DNA of 64,000 nt. Origin: Sequoia sempervirens. Its lineage: Eukaryota; Streptophyta; Pinopsida; Cupressales; Cupressaceae. The notes under the pieces were generated by a model. That model did no database searches. It had not been told where the DNA came from and saw only the letters and a list, made by a program, of their open reading frames with translations. Below, in pieces: positions 33,610 through 44,800 of the stretch. The stretch is taken from NCBI GenBank assembly GCA_007258455.2, contig VDFB02270651.1, positions 696,678,197 through 696,742,196 of the forward strand, written 5' to 3'. Each line of letters starts with the position of its first letter. Position 1 is the first letter of the stretch. The translations under genes and the position numbers were made by a program.

Positions 33610-34878
33610 ATGGATTGGCGACCTAAATTCTTGCCCAAGGTAGAAGACATAGACCCTGTTCAAGAGCTATTGCTAAAGCACGAAAAGAATGAGAAGGGTA
33701 CCCGTCTGAAGCTTCCAAAATTTCAGACCAATACCAAAGTTTGTCAAATCATGCAAAGGCTTGTGTTTCCCTTGATGTGTACTTGAAGGCACTCAAGCGT
33801 CGCTACCCCCACAAAAGAGGACTTTATGACTACATAAGACGAAAGAAGAAAGAAGAAAGAAGAGGAAGATTCAAAAACTGCCAAGGAAGAGATTAAGGTG
33901 CCAGAGCTAGAAGAATCATTCTTGAAACAAGAAGAGCCCAAGGTGATGGAACTTGAAATAGTGAGGGGTACATCAAAGCCAAACGCACAAGAGGAGGAAG
34001 TCGTAGAATTGATTGAGTCCCTTGAAGATGTTGAAGTGGAGCTTGAAGTGGAGAAGATTTCAGCTGTGCATGAGGGGGTCAAGGAAGATGTGATGAGAGT
34101 AGAGTAGGAAGAAAAATCGAAATTGCAAGACATCACAAAGGAACCCCATAAGAAAGTTGAAGATGAAGATGGCTTGTTGATTCCTAATGATTACGTGCAC
34201 CAACAGAAAATTGATGAAGTGAAGGTGGGAAATACGCCATTTGTTGAAGAGCTCTAGATGAAGGAAGAGGTGTCTTTGATTTCAAGTGATATCCAAGAAG
34301 CAGCCAACCAAGCTTTAGGAGAGTTGATTGAGTTTGAGAAAGGCATTGCAATTGAGCATGAAGTTTATAATGGACAGGCACCCGTTGGAGAGCAGGAAGC
34401 AATGTGGAAAGAGGAGTTTGAGGTGGTTGAAGGAACTAAGGAAAGGTATGATAGCTGCCCTGATTTTTTGATTTGGAACAATAGTCTTTGGATTTTGCTT
34501 AGTCTTGAGTTGGCAGCCTTTACTCACGAGGACAATAGCAAGAAATCTTCTTCCCTTGTTTTGCACATCCATGGGAGAACTTTCGGAGTCCGGGAGTTGA
34601 TTAGAGTTGATGGCCCTTGGAGATGCATTCATTCCCTCATGTCTATTGAGCGTGATAGTGTGATGAATCGGGATCCAGGTATTGACATATTCGGTGCACT
34701 ATTTCTTTGGGATCATGACAGGTGGTTTCACTAGTATTGGTTTGCTAATGTTTACATCCGAGTTGAGCAGCGAAAGATGGGGTATAGTGACCATATCATT
34801 CATCACTTGTTGGTAGTCTTGGCACTCTCGGACACGAGCTTGCAATTGCTTGAGGGCAAGCAATTTTCGGGACCGTAA
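33610..34878 (+). pseudogene. ORF of unknown function in the non-autonomous element (~423 codons, decayed)
   Basis: The only coding region between primer site and 3' LTR starts MDWRPKFLPKVEDIDP and ends LLEGKQFSGP at a TAA 3 bp before the LTR. In-frame stops lie at 34105, 34255 and 34732; around 33720-33860 a shifted frame (SLDVYLKALKRRYPHKRGLYD) reads better, indicating a compensating pair of indels. The middle is Glu/Val-rich (coiled-coil-like), and the C-terminal part has a conserved-looking globular region (HGRTFGVRELIRVDGPWR). The final LLEGKQF echoes the LEDKQF ending of gypsy polyproteins, suggesting that the 3' end came from such an element. There is no known domain. Confidence 0.7.
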
Positions 34879-34881
34879 GAT

Positions 34882-35855
34882 TGTCATGCCCCTCAATCTT
34901 AAAGGGGTCCTAAACGCTACTAGGCGGGAATAGTGTTTTTTAACACTAAGATGAATTTTAAAATAATATTAAATAATAATAAACAATAATATAAATTTAA
35001 ATTATTGATAAACAATATTTAAATTTAATAAATTGGAGATTGTGTCTGGCCGACCATTTTGGAAGGCATCTATGCTTGTGTATTTATGTGGGAGTATTTG
35101 CCCTAGAAGATCATCATGAAAATTAGACGATTTGAGTCATGGTTGGTTGTAGGACGTAACCCTTACTGTCATCAACAGGAGGAGATGAAAACCTCTTCCT
35201 GCTTTTTGTGTTTCTGTTCAACCTTGTGCACCTATCCTGTAGGTTCCATCGGTCTTCACCATGCAATTCTGAAGCAGTGGAACTCTGTGAACCAGCATTC
35301 ATCGACTCTGCTCAGACAGACTACATCTTGACTTATCCCAAGCACCGACCAAATCGAGTTCGCTCAGAAAGCGGCTACCATCTGCTAGTACACTACTCTG
35401 CAACCTCATATTGAAACTACATTAGCAGCGAAGGTATCATCAATTGCTCGTGAAGTATTGCTCAGTCATAGGCGTGACACTTGTGAATTTACAACAATGA
35501 ATCGATCTGGAACATTATTATACTCTAAGTCGTATGATCCATCTTTGAGTATCACAGTGGTTCGATTCATCCTAATCGGGTGGACTGCGTGACTTTGTAA
35601 CTAGATATTAGCATTAAATGGTCCTGAATTTAACGTTGAGTTCAAGTATCTCTCTTTGAAGTGTTTGATGTTCTACAAGCTCTTTGAGATGCGTTTGCTA
35701 GTTTGCTGTATTGTGAGTGTTTCATGTTATTGACACACGAGCAAATGTATATGGATCTAAATGTTAACACGCTGAGGCCATTTTACATTCTGTGTGCATA
35801 ATTTCTTGGAACAATCATTGATCTTATTTGCAGATTGAGTAGTTGGCCCATTACA
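34882..35855 (+). repeat. 3' LTR (974 bp)
   Basis: It starts TGTCATGCCCCTCAATC and ends GGCCCATTACA, and is intact, unlike its 5' partner. It is preceded by TTTTCGGGACCGTAAGAT, a weak purine-rich junction. The 5-bp flank AGGAT is the right target duplication. Confidence 0.95.
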
Positions 35856-36290
35856 AGGATTCAGAAGACTCGTTTGTCAACTCGAATTGAGTGAGACATA
35901 GATTAAGCAAACATGTTTTACCTAGGTCAACATTCTCTAATTATCCACCATTGGGGGAAACTTGTACTTGCACACTCAAGTGAAACATTAGTTTTCATGA
36001 CATTAAAAAATTAGTGTAACTACTATATAACTTATATCATTAGCTATGAATTTGAATCATGATATATTTGTTGCTGTTGTCATTGCTATCATTCGCAACA
36101 CATGGATTCCAAAATCGCCATTGATTCAGGTCCAAGTTAAATAGGGATTCAAAAGACTCGTCTCTCAACTCGAATTGAGTGAGACATAGGTTAAGCAAAC
36201 ATGTTTTACCTAGGTCAACATTCTCTAATTAATCACCATTGGGGGAAACTTGTACTTGCACACTCAAGTGAAACATTAAACATACTTGCA
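35856..36290 (+). repeat. Tandem duplication of the insertion locus (empty-site copy included)
   Basis: GATTCA(G/A)AAGACTCGT followed by CTCGAATTGAGTGAGACATA and GGGGGAAACTTGTACTTGCA occurs at about 35858-35990 and again at 36146-36280. The stretch 36001-36148 repeats 25530-25707. The ancestral tandem unit was roughly 290 bp, and the LTR element landed in the first copy only. Confidence 0.87.
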
Positions 36291-37010
36291 CCATATAAGG
36301 ATAGTTGAAGCATAGTATTAAATAGCCAACGTGATATAATCCATAATATGCTATCAATCATCACATCTAATTGTAAATCATCTACTACTAGCATGATCTA
36401 GATAACTAGATGTAAAATCAATAATAAGCCACAATCATAATGTTGAACTAGATATGATAATCAAATCACACAAATTGATATAGAGAAAAAAATGAAGCTG
36501 AAACATTGCAATAGTCCAACATACAAAGTCACGACATTTGTATCCTATAATACATAGTTGGACACTAGATGCCAATATTAAACATCATCAATAGGGTACA
36601 TTGATGGCAATCCAAAACATCACATATAGTAATAAAAAATATAAAATCATCACATGAGCATCCAAAATGCACAACCAAATGCCTTGATGGAAATATAAAA
36701 CATCATCAAATAGTTCAATACAAATGATCATAACATATGTAATATAATGTCAAAATCAAAGGGTGCACAAGGCACATATGCTAGTGGGCATGTTATAGTT
36801 AATAATTATATAATGTTATTTACCTCATTGTTGGGTTTATGCATTACTCAGGTCATACTTGGATTGGGTTTGTATAGAGTTTGTGGGTTATTTAGGTCAT
36901 ATTTGGATTGGGTTTGTATTGAGTATAAATCTCAATTTGGATGCAACCTAGGTATGCCTAGGGCACACACCTTTCTTGTGGGTTTACTTGAGTACATTTG
37001 GAGGTTAGGC
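36291..37010. other. Non-coding, with a short tandem duplication
   Basis: GGTCATACTTGGATTGGGTT at about 36851 is repeated as GGTCATATTTGGATTGGGTT at about 36895. No gene is recognised. Confidence 0.6.
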
Positions 37011-37815
37011 TTATCTTTGGTGTTGTAATGAGTGCCATGAATAAGTACAGGATCTCCTATAGTTGGGTGAAAGCTCATTTGTATGCTATTGCTGGCCACG
37101 GAATCAGAGCTTGTGGCAGGTCAACTAAACACAAGTTGGCCAAGGGACAAATACTTGCATATATCAAAGAGCAAGAGGAAGAAAATAGTGTTTTTAAGAA
37201 ATGTTGCTTAAAGTCTCATCCTTTGGCCAAGAAAGGATCCCACAAGCTACCTACACAACCATCCTCAAGTGCTCTAGCATTGGCTACCACACATCCATTT
37301 TTTTAGTGATTGTCTTTAGAAAATGATTGTACCCTTCTTTCCACAAAAGAACAAAGGATGTAGGCCCATTAGAAAAGACATTTTACAATCAGGCTAGAGA
37401 CAATGCCCGAGAGCTCATTGCACATTGTATTTAAGCTAATGGGTTTCCTTTCAACCCCATAAATCATCATATTGGTAGGCAATGGTGAGAGAGATAAATG
37501 AAACCCCTAAAGGGTATACAATTCCTGGATATAAAAAGGTATGCACCACCTTATTGGCCTAGAAACAAAAAAATGTAGCAATAGTATTGCAGCCCATTAG
37601 GGATTCATGTGATGAAATAAGGGTGCCTATTTTTTTTTGATAGATGGAAAGATTGTAAAAAATAGGTCCTTAGTAATGCCCTTGTAGTGTGCCCAAGGGG
37701 TTAATGTGTTTGAGGGCAATTGATTGTGAGGGGTAGGTGATGGATGTAGACTTCATTACCAACATCCTTATAGAGTCCATTGAGGTATGGGAGTGTTTAA
37801 AATTATGTAAGTCAC
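37011..37815 (+). pseudogene. hAT-like transposase remnant (BED-type finger plus DUF659-like region)
   Basis: The first ORF (to 37306) contains SWVKAHLYAIAGHGIRACG, close to the SRVKAHLLGI-type second half of plant BED-like zinc fingers; the cysteine pair that should precede it is not preserved. Further right, across stops and frame changes, segments read ARELIAHCI, NGFPFNPINHHIG, EINETPKGYTIPGYKKV and CTTLL, LQPIRDSCDEIRVP, then DRWKDC. This is the order expected in DUF659/hAT-like transposases. The sequence is cut by the inverted LTR at 37822. No hAT terminal inverted repeats or 8-bp duplication were found. Confidence 0.7.
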
Positions 37816-37821
37816 AATGGA

Positions 37822-40051
37822 TGAAATATTCCCCCTTAATTTTTCCCAAATTTTGAACACACAAACCAGCATCAAACCACTGATTAGCGTTAGCTCCAAA
37901 TACAAATCAGCTTGAAAAGTAACCCTCACCAAGATCCCAATGTGGGCGAGGTGATAGCATATGGTTTGGGGATTGTTAGGAATAATCTGAACTAAAAAGT
38001 ACATTCATCCGCTACAGCAGGCATCCACAAGCAGTGGGGATTCTCCACTTATTCAGTGGGTGAGATTATACAAACTTAAAGGCGGCAAGCCAGCCATGAA
38101 ATCCACTCTTCCACTTATTTACGTGGGGGGAATACAGTCCTCACAACCACTTATTTCCTGGGGGGAAACTTACAACAAGAAAGATGAATATTTAAAACTC
38201 AACCACTCAATCGTGGGAGTGTAAACAAACATAAAACTTGCAGCAATAAATAAAGATAGCTGTTAGTACTACTAACAAGCTTTACAATGAATGGAATAAG
38301 CTGCAAACTAGAAAGATATGCTTCCAAAAACAATCAATGGTTAGAGTAACACTTCCTCTAACTTTTACAATGACAAAATGATATAGAATTGAAGCTCAAC
38401 CAGCAAAATACTAATATTTACCAAGTCTGATAAAAAACAGCATAAACAAAAAATCAGACCAGCAACATTAAAACTCACAAAATTGGACGTATCTTCTCTG
38501 AAATAACTCAAAATGCCTCCAAACCACAGTCGAACAACAACTAGAAGCAAGACGTCCAAACTCCAAGAAGAATTTGAGCCAGAAACAAGAAGGAATAGTT
38601 GGCATGAATTTCAATGCAAGCCAAGAATGGTACAACTCCCTTGAGGAGGTCGACTTCCTCTAGAAAAATCAGCACTCAGTAATAAAATCTAAAACTTCTC
38701 ACAAATGGTTGCCTTTCACAGTGAAACAGCATGAGCAATTACCTAGAATGAGAATAAAATCCATGACGAAGCTATCAGTGAAAATTCGCTTCAGCCATGT
38801 ATAAACCAGCAGCTTGATAACAAGCTATACATCAGCAACCTGTCCAAAAACATCAGAATTGAAGCCCTATTTGCACCTCTGTGTGAAGTACAGTTTCAAA
38901 TGACCACCTAGGAAGCCATAGTTTCAGGCCCGAAGGATGGATTGATTTGCTAAGCTCCCCCTTAGCCAGGTTCTAGATTCAGTCCAGCAGCATAACTTTA
39001 CTTTCAAAGTTATAACATAATCAACTCTCCAAAAAGCACCAATATATAAGCTTCAATTGGGAAAATGAAGCAACCTGTAACTCACAGCAAGAAACTCTTC
39101 AAATTCCTCCAAGGGACGCCACCTCTAGGCATTTACTTAATTTCTGAATTAATAAAATATTATTCTTCTTCCTTTAGGTGTCCAACTTTGCTGGAGAAGC
39201 AATTAAACATTAATAATTATTAATGAACTTAAATGAGGCGTCCCCCCTTTATGCCCCCATTTTAAAACAACTTAAAGTTCATTGACTAGGCAAGGGGTAC
39301 AACTGCAAAACATAAAATTGACTAAGTTTGAAACTCAGTTCAAGGAGGAATCCAAGTGCAATGCCCAAACTGCAACTGATGAACTGCTAAAAATAGCAAA
39401 CTGACAATTGCCAAGTTGAACCAAGTTGATGATGATGGTTCTGCCATAAATGGACTTACTAAAAATAACAAATGCCAAAAATAGTAAGTTAACTTCAAAA
39501 CCATCAGAAAGCTGAACTGATCAACCAAACTGAACGGTAAATGATTGAGCTGTTGCTAAAATATAGACTTACCAAAAAAATAGCAAACTGCTATAAATAG
39601 TAAGCTGGCAAAACAACAATTGAACACCAATTGAGCAGTAATCAAGATTTACTATAAATAGTAAGTGTTTCCAAATATCTTCTGAGCACAAATCGGGTAG
39701 ACAACATGACTTACTATAAATAGTAAGTGCCCGGAAAGGTTGTCAGATTCAGATGCATGTCACACCACCTCAAAGGTCTCTGAAAACCTAGAAAAACCCA
39801 TAAACCTTTCCTGCATGCAAGGTAACCTTCAAAAATGCATGTCATTATCTTAACATGCATGTTACCTCCTCTTGAAGCTCTCCAAAAACCCATAAAGCTT
39901 CACCAGACATGCGTCAGAAACTCAAACATGTAGACCTTCAAAAATGCATCTAAAAGTGGAAACCCTAATTTCTGCTTTTGTTTAGCCTACAGATTTCCCG
40001 AAATAGACTAAATCCAAACGAAGAGCGTAGGGCTAAATTGGGGACATTACA
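37822..40051 (-). repeat. 3' LTR of a minus-strand Ty3/gypsy element, inverted relative of the 16875 solo LTR
   Basis: Read on the minus strand it starts TGTAATGTCCCCAATTTAGC and ends AATATTTCA, parallel to 16875-19007 throughout, including both palindrome families. The polypurine tract lies on its right. The left flank is AATGGA, within the hAT-like remnant; the matching duplication would lie beyond the assembly gap. Confidence 0.9.
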
Positions 40052-40255
40052 GTCTCCCCTTTCCAAAATTGCTTGTCCTCAAGCAATACCACCACACTTC
40101 AACATATCAATTCGATCCTTACTATGCCAAGTAGGATCTCGGGGTCCCAAATCCATCTCTGCATAGACCCACCATGTTGACGCTGCAACACACTGATCAC
40201 ATAAACATGACCAATATCCCAAAACTGCACTATACTCCTCTAGACACGCGACTTA
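40052..40255 (-). pseudogene. Ty3/gypsy pol 3' end and polypurine tract, cut by assembly gap
   Basis: On the minus strand this reads towards the LTR as CTTGAGGACAAGCAATTTTG followed by GAAAGGGGAGAC. This is the coding end (LEDKQF type) plus polypurine tract typical of plant gypsy elements. The polypurine tract is at 40052-40064. The rest of the polyprotein lies in or beyond the gap. Confidence 0.8.
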
Positions 40256-40355
40256 NNNNNNNNNNNNNNNNNNNNNNNNNNNNNNNNNNNNNNNNNNNNN
40301 NNNNNNNNNNNNNNNNNNNNNNNNNNNNNNNNNNNNNNNNNNNNNNNNNNNNNNN
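40256..40355. other. Assembly gap (100 N)
   Basis: Exactly 100 N. This is a conventional placeholder, so the true distance is unknown. The gypsy element on the left and the PMD pseudogene on the right are both cut by it. Confidence 0.99.
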
Positions 40356-42137
40356 TTAGGTGGCATGTGTTGGCTCAAAGGTATAGACAGCTAGACTGTC
40401 TATTGTGTACATTGATAGGTGGTATAGTATTTCCTAATTGCCGAGGTCATGGTTTTTCCATGGGACGGGGGAGATGCTAGTAGGCATGCTAGAGCATCAA
40501 GTGGTGTATGCTTGGAGTTCATGTCTACTTGGGATGTTATACTTCCATTTGCATGATATTGCTTACCGAGAGGTGCAATCTATGAGTTGTGGTACCATGC
40601 TCCTGATGGTATGGGCGTGGGAACACATCACCATTTTTCGGCCACTTGTGATAGTTGATCTTCCACATGGAGCTCCTTATGACTTCCGCTATGCGGGGGC
40701 AAACACTCAGCACCACATAGGAGATACAGGTTATTTCAGACATGCTATAGACACTATGGTGCAGTTTACATGGAGACCATACTTGGGCTGTGCCGAGTGG
40801 TCAGATGAGGATGAGCATTTTCCATTTTGCCGACAGACATAGTTATTAGTTGGGCGGACAGTGTCACATGTCCACATCATAGAGCGTCAGTTGCTAGATC
40901 GTGTCCTGCGGCAGTTTGGAGAGGTGCAGGATGTACCTAGAGGACGGGCAGAGTTTGCGAGATCCTCACGAGAGGTCCTGCTATGGGGTCCAAAGATTCC
41001 AGTGGCCACAACAGAGGTAGACATCGATGCACTACAGGCAGTTCCATGGGGATGGAGGGATGGTCTAGCAGATCCAGGGACCACAGAGGAGTATGATCAG
41101 TGGTGGGCAGTACACAGGCCGATCCCCTTGACAGATCCAGAGCAGCTAGCACCGGTAGAGCGGCAAGGGATAAGTCCACCAGGTAGGCACGATAGAGGTA
41201 GAGGTCAGGGAGGTAGAGGAGGCCATGGTGATGGAGGAGATGATGGCCGAGGTGGACAGCATGGAGGCAGGAGAGGGAGATGTGGTCAGAGGGGACGAGG
41301 GCCACCATTATCACCGATCCTTGAGGAGGGATGAGGAGAGGAGGATGTGGCCATGCTAGATATTGGGAGAGGAGGGGAGGAGGTGGATACTGCGATAGGT
41401 AGAGAGGAGGTGTAGCCTATAGAGGTGGCTATTCTAGACATCCCAGCAGAGGAGGAGATAGGTACTGAGGAGGCAGATAGGTACTGAGGAGGCAGATAGA
41501 GAGGAGGCATAGATTGATGCCCTGGGTTTGTTGGGTGCCTACCAGGAGGATGATGAGGGAGATGATGATCATGAGAGAGAGATTCAGGATTAGATCCTAG
41601 AGGATTTAGATGAGGAGGAGGATGGGAGAATGAGGGACAGACACGATGAGACAGGGGTAGTGGATCCAGACATAGATACATTGCATGCTCAGGTTGCATC
41701 CTTGGAGGAGTAGATGAGAGTTCTGATGTCCAAGAGGGATGCATATTAGATGGAGAGGGACAGAGCAGTGATGGAGAGAGATTAGGCCATAGCTCGATGA
41801 CAAGAGACAGAGCAGAGATTCTCAGAGCTCAGAGCCTTATGTACTGGGCCATCAGTTGCTTTTGCCAGAGAGCTAGTCAGAGCTAGGGAGAGAGAGATAT
41901 TATCAGGATCTTTATGAGGCAGAGGTTCCACCAGAGAGACGGGCTCCCAGTTTCTTAGAGGCACATAGTAGCAGGTCCCAGACCAGGACCCACATTAGGA
42001 TAATTAGGATAGAGGGGGTGGAGCAGCCACGCAGAGCAGGTCCATATGACAGACCTCCCTTAGCTCACAAGTCATTGGGTTCCCATCATCATTCCTCCAC
42101 ACACTCCAGGCATGATAGCAGTGGCAGTTCAGGATAG
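40356..42137 (+). pseudogene. Plant mobile domain (MAIN-like) pseudogene, N-terminus missing
   Basis: A single plus-strand frame, interrupted by stops, contains the hallmarks of plant mobile domain proteins (PF10536 type, often carried by transposons): HLHDIAYREVQSMS, LMVWAWEH, RPYLGCAEW, HIIERQLLDRVLRQFGEVQD, GWRDGLADP and EYDQWWAVHRPIP. Beyond this come a Gly/Arg-rich stretch (41190-41310), an acidic region, a coiled coil (MRVLMSKRDAY, MERDRAVMERD) and a C-terminus ending at TAG 42135. A 19-bp duplication (copies at 41456 and 41475) shifts the frame. The sequence before 40438 is shifted and the N-terminus lies in the gap. No terminal inverted repeats of a carrier transposon are visible. Confidence 0.85.
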
Positions 42138-42243
42138 GGATACTTCTTGAGATGCATCGATACATTGTATTTTGATCCTATAGCCTACGGGCTTCCATGT
42201 ATTATTGATACATTATGACATTGTGATGTCACACGATTGAGCG

Positions 42244-42269
42244 ATATATATATATATATATATATATAT
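42244..42269. repeat. (AT)n microsatellite
   Basis: Thirteen AT units without interruption just downstream of the PMD pseudogene. Confidence 0.95.
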
Positions 42270-43028
42270 GATTTTGGCTGTGATTCTCATGATATGCATT
42301 TCTATGTATTGATTATGTAGTCTTTATTTATTCATGTGATGTTTATATGATATGTCTATATGATCGATGATATCTATTTTATGATGTGTATGCAGCTAAT
42401 GAGATAATGTTGATTCTATGTGATGTTGATTCTATATGATGTATGTAATTTATAATTTATGAGATGCAATATGATGTTAATATGTATAATGCCAGCTACA
42501 TGTGATGCTTATACCAATGTAATGTGATGCATATATTTATAGTTGCTTTGTACAAGGAATGGTTATGATATGTATTGTTTGATGATGAATGTCTATTATG
42601 CCATGATGAACTAGATATGGAATATGCCTATATGTATGTATTTTTCTAACATGTACATTGATGCAGGATGATGTATATTGTTTTGTGTCACAGGACTCCA
42701 TCATAATGCAAGAAAGAAGAATTGTTAGTGTGGAAAGAAAGATTGAGAAAGAACAAAAGACATGAGATAGATGTTAGTATTAGCAATCTTCGATGTTTTG
42801 CTGTATCACAAAAGGTATTGCACTTTATCATCATTGGGCGGGACTAATACAAATGGAGAAGAACACCATGATATGACATAGATCAAGGTGTGCAAGGTCA
42901 TCCACTTGCTAATAACAGATAGTCACAGACAAGGATTGTCATTAACTCATACTAAGGGCACAAGTTGCCCTAGTCTTTTTGTCTAGACAAACCATAGAAA
43001 ACAAACAAAAGAAAAGACGGGTCATGAG
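42270..43028. other. Non-coding AT-rich sequence
   Basis: Rich in ATGATGT and TATGAT phrases up to about 42640. No gene is recognised. Confidence 0.5.
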
Positions 43029-43232
43029 ACATCATCGCTCCTCTAAATCCTTCATGGGACATCCTTGAGGAAACTAGTAACATGACTCCCATCATAAAAT
43101 TAAATGTAAAAGATAGTCGATAGACAACAGTCAAAGAAAATAGAAATTGGATACATCGTTGCTTCTCTAAATCCTTCATGGGACATCCTTGAGAAAGCTA
43201 GTAACATAATTCCCATCATAAAGTCAAATGAA
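43029..43232 (+). repeat. Two-copy repeat, 122-bp period
   Basis: CTCTAAATCCTTCATGGGAC and ATCCTTGAG, CTAGTAACAT, CCCATCATAAA recur in the same order, starting at about 43029 and 43151. Confidence 0.85.
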
Positions 43233-43319
43233 AAGATAAGATAAATAAGTCAGAAAGTCAAAAAGCCAGTAAAATATTTGCCAAAACTTGATCTTGTTTG
43301 TTTGATTCATGTTGATTGA

Positions 43320-43640
43320 TAGAGCCTGATGTCAGGAGATACACATACCAGATAAGACTATGAGTCTGGTTTCAATGTTATGACTATTTGTATAAGGCAT
43401 GACAAAGCCTGGTTTCAGAAAGACATATATCATATAAGACGTTGAGTCAGATACCATTGATGTGATAACCTGTGTAAGGCTATGTTTGATTGTTTGACCT
43501 TGTCAATTATGCAGGAAGGATTCATCCTGTATAAGACATAGGTTGATTGTTTTGATAACGTCTGTTTCCTAGAAGGGCACATCCTGTAGTAGACATTAAT
43601 TGATCGGTTTTGATTGTTTTATTTGGAAAGTTGTTTGATT
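43320..43640 (+). repeat. Diffuse short repeats (AGATAAGAC / CTGTATAAGAC phrases)
   Basis: ATACCAGATAAGACTATGAG, ATCATATAAGACGTTGAG, ATCCTGTATAAGACATAG and ATCCTGTAGTAGACATT recur at intervals of 80-100 bp, probably an eroded tandem array. Confidence 0.5.
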
Positions 43641-43723
43641 TGACTTAGAGACATTGCTGACTTGTTCACCAGATTGATGCATGACTTGATATGATGTGTT
43701 GACAATTGACTGTGTGTGATGAC

Positions 43724-44110
43724 AAACCCTAAAGGATTGACCTAGTGTGGCCTCAGGGGCTCATCGATGTGATGGCCTTGCCTACATTATACACACAAAG
43801 ACCTCGTAGTTTGAATTGACTTTGTCTGACAAGACTGACTACAAATAGAAGACATGTGTGAAAGTGAATGTGATGAACCCTAATGGACTGACCTAGTGCA
43901 GCCTCGGGGGCTCATCGATTGATGGCCTTGCCTACGTTATACATGCAGAGACCTCATAGTTCGACACGACCAATGACCTTGTCATATAGACATATGGATT
44001 GAATCATGATTTTAGATAGACAAACCTACACGGAATGACCTAATGCCTCAAGGGCACATCGGTAGATGGCCTTGCCTATGTCTAGTCGCAAAGGCAATGT
44101 AGTTTGACAA
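43724..44110 (+). repeat. Three-copy tandem repeat, ~150-bp period
   Basis: Units start at 43724, 43876 and 44023. Each contains GACCTA(G/A)TG, CTCATCG or CACATCG, and GATGGCCTTGCCTA. The third is the most diverged. Confidence 0.87.
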
Positions 44111-44800
44111 ATGAAAAAGACTGACAAGTGCGACTGACTCTGACTCTGTTTTTTTGGATTTTCGAAATGTTTTTATTTTTTTGTCTTTTTGAATTTTTCT
44201 AATGTTTTTGTGTTTTCTCAGGCCTTTTTGCGATGTTCATGGATTTTCCATGGTTTTACATCTTTAAAATAACCAATGTAAGAACCAATATGACACAGGT
44301 CAAGTGTTTGCCCCTAGTCGAGTATAAGACCAATTGATTATGCATAGGGTAAAATGGGGGATATGAAATGCACTCGATGTCAATCGTTCCAGGTTATGGG
44401 AAAGACTACCACTTATTACAAATGGTATATACATGTGATGGATATGAAAGATAAGGGATATGTACAAGGATAAATAGTATGTACAGGGATAGTGGACTAT
44501 GTATAGGGTAGTGGACTATGTACAGGGAAGTGGACTAGATTAGAATAATAGTAGACAAAGGAGCAGAGTTGAGTACACATGACACCTGTTTTCTAGGTTT
44601 TCACCGTGGTACCTATCCAAAGCGCCATTGAAGTGGTTTTCACTATTGAACGAATGATTTGTCTTTACTATTTGCTAGATTATCTAAATTTTTTTTGTGT
44701 TACCAAGACGCATGTTTGCCAGGTTTTCACCTTGATAACAATTTTTGTGATTTTATGATTTTTTTGAATTTTTTCTAATTAAGACAAAGGCTCGTAGAAG
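44111..44800. other. Non-coding 3' flank of the minus-strand gypsy integrase
   Basis: T-rich stretches on the plus strand at 44150-44230 and 44690-44780. The expected 3' LTR and polypurine tract of the element on the right were not identified here. Confidence 0.45.

Larger units (their letters stand above)
25708..35855 (+). mobile_element. Non-autonomous LTR retrotransposon with a split 5' LTR
   Basis: The 3' LTR (34882-35855, 974 bp) and the 5' LTR (25708-25752 plus 32583-33510, 45 + 928 bp) match almost base for base in length once the nested insertion 25753-32577 is removed. Flanks GGGCT (25703-25707) and AGGAT (35856-35860) are each one base from GGGAT, the sequence at the empty site at 36144-36148. 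Without the nested insertion the element is about 3.3 kb, with a primer site, one ORF of unknown function and a purine-rich 3' junction. No reverse transcriptase, integrase or recognisable gag is present, so it must have moved using enzymes from another element. Confidence 0.92.

Noticed and set aside
34315..34632. Minus-strand ORF opposite the unknown ORF of the non-autonomous element
   Set aside because: The plus frame is continuous to the LTR edge, has the expected orientation relative to primer site and LTRs, and is the better reading.
40174..40359. ORF extending into the run of N
   Set aside because: Its length comes from the gap; the underlying sequence is the antisense of a gypsy pol end.
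41286..41744. Minus-strand Pro/Ser/His-rich ORF and others antisense to the PMD pseudogene
   Set aside because: They are shadows of the Gly/Arg/Glu-rich plus-strand frame, which has clear PMD homology.
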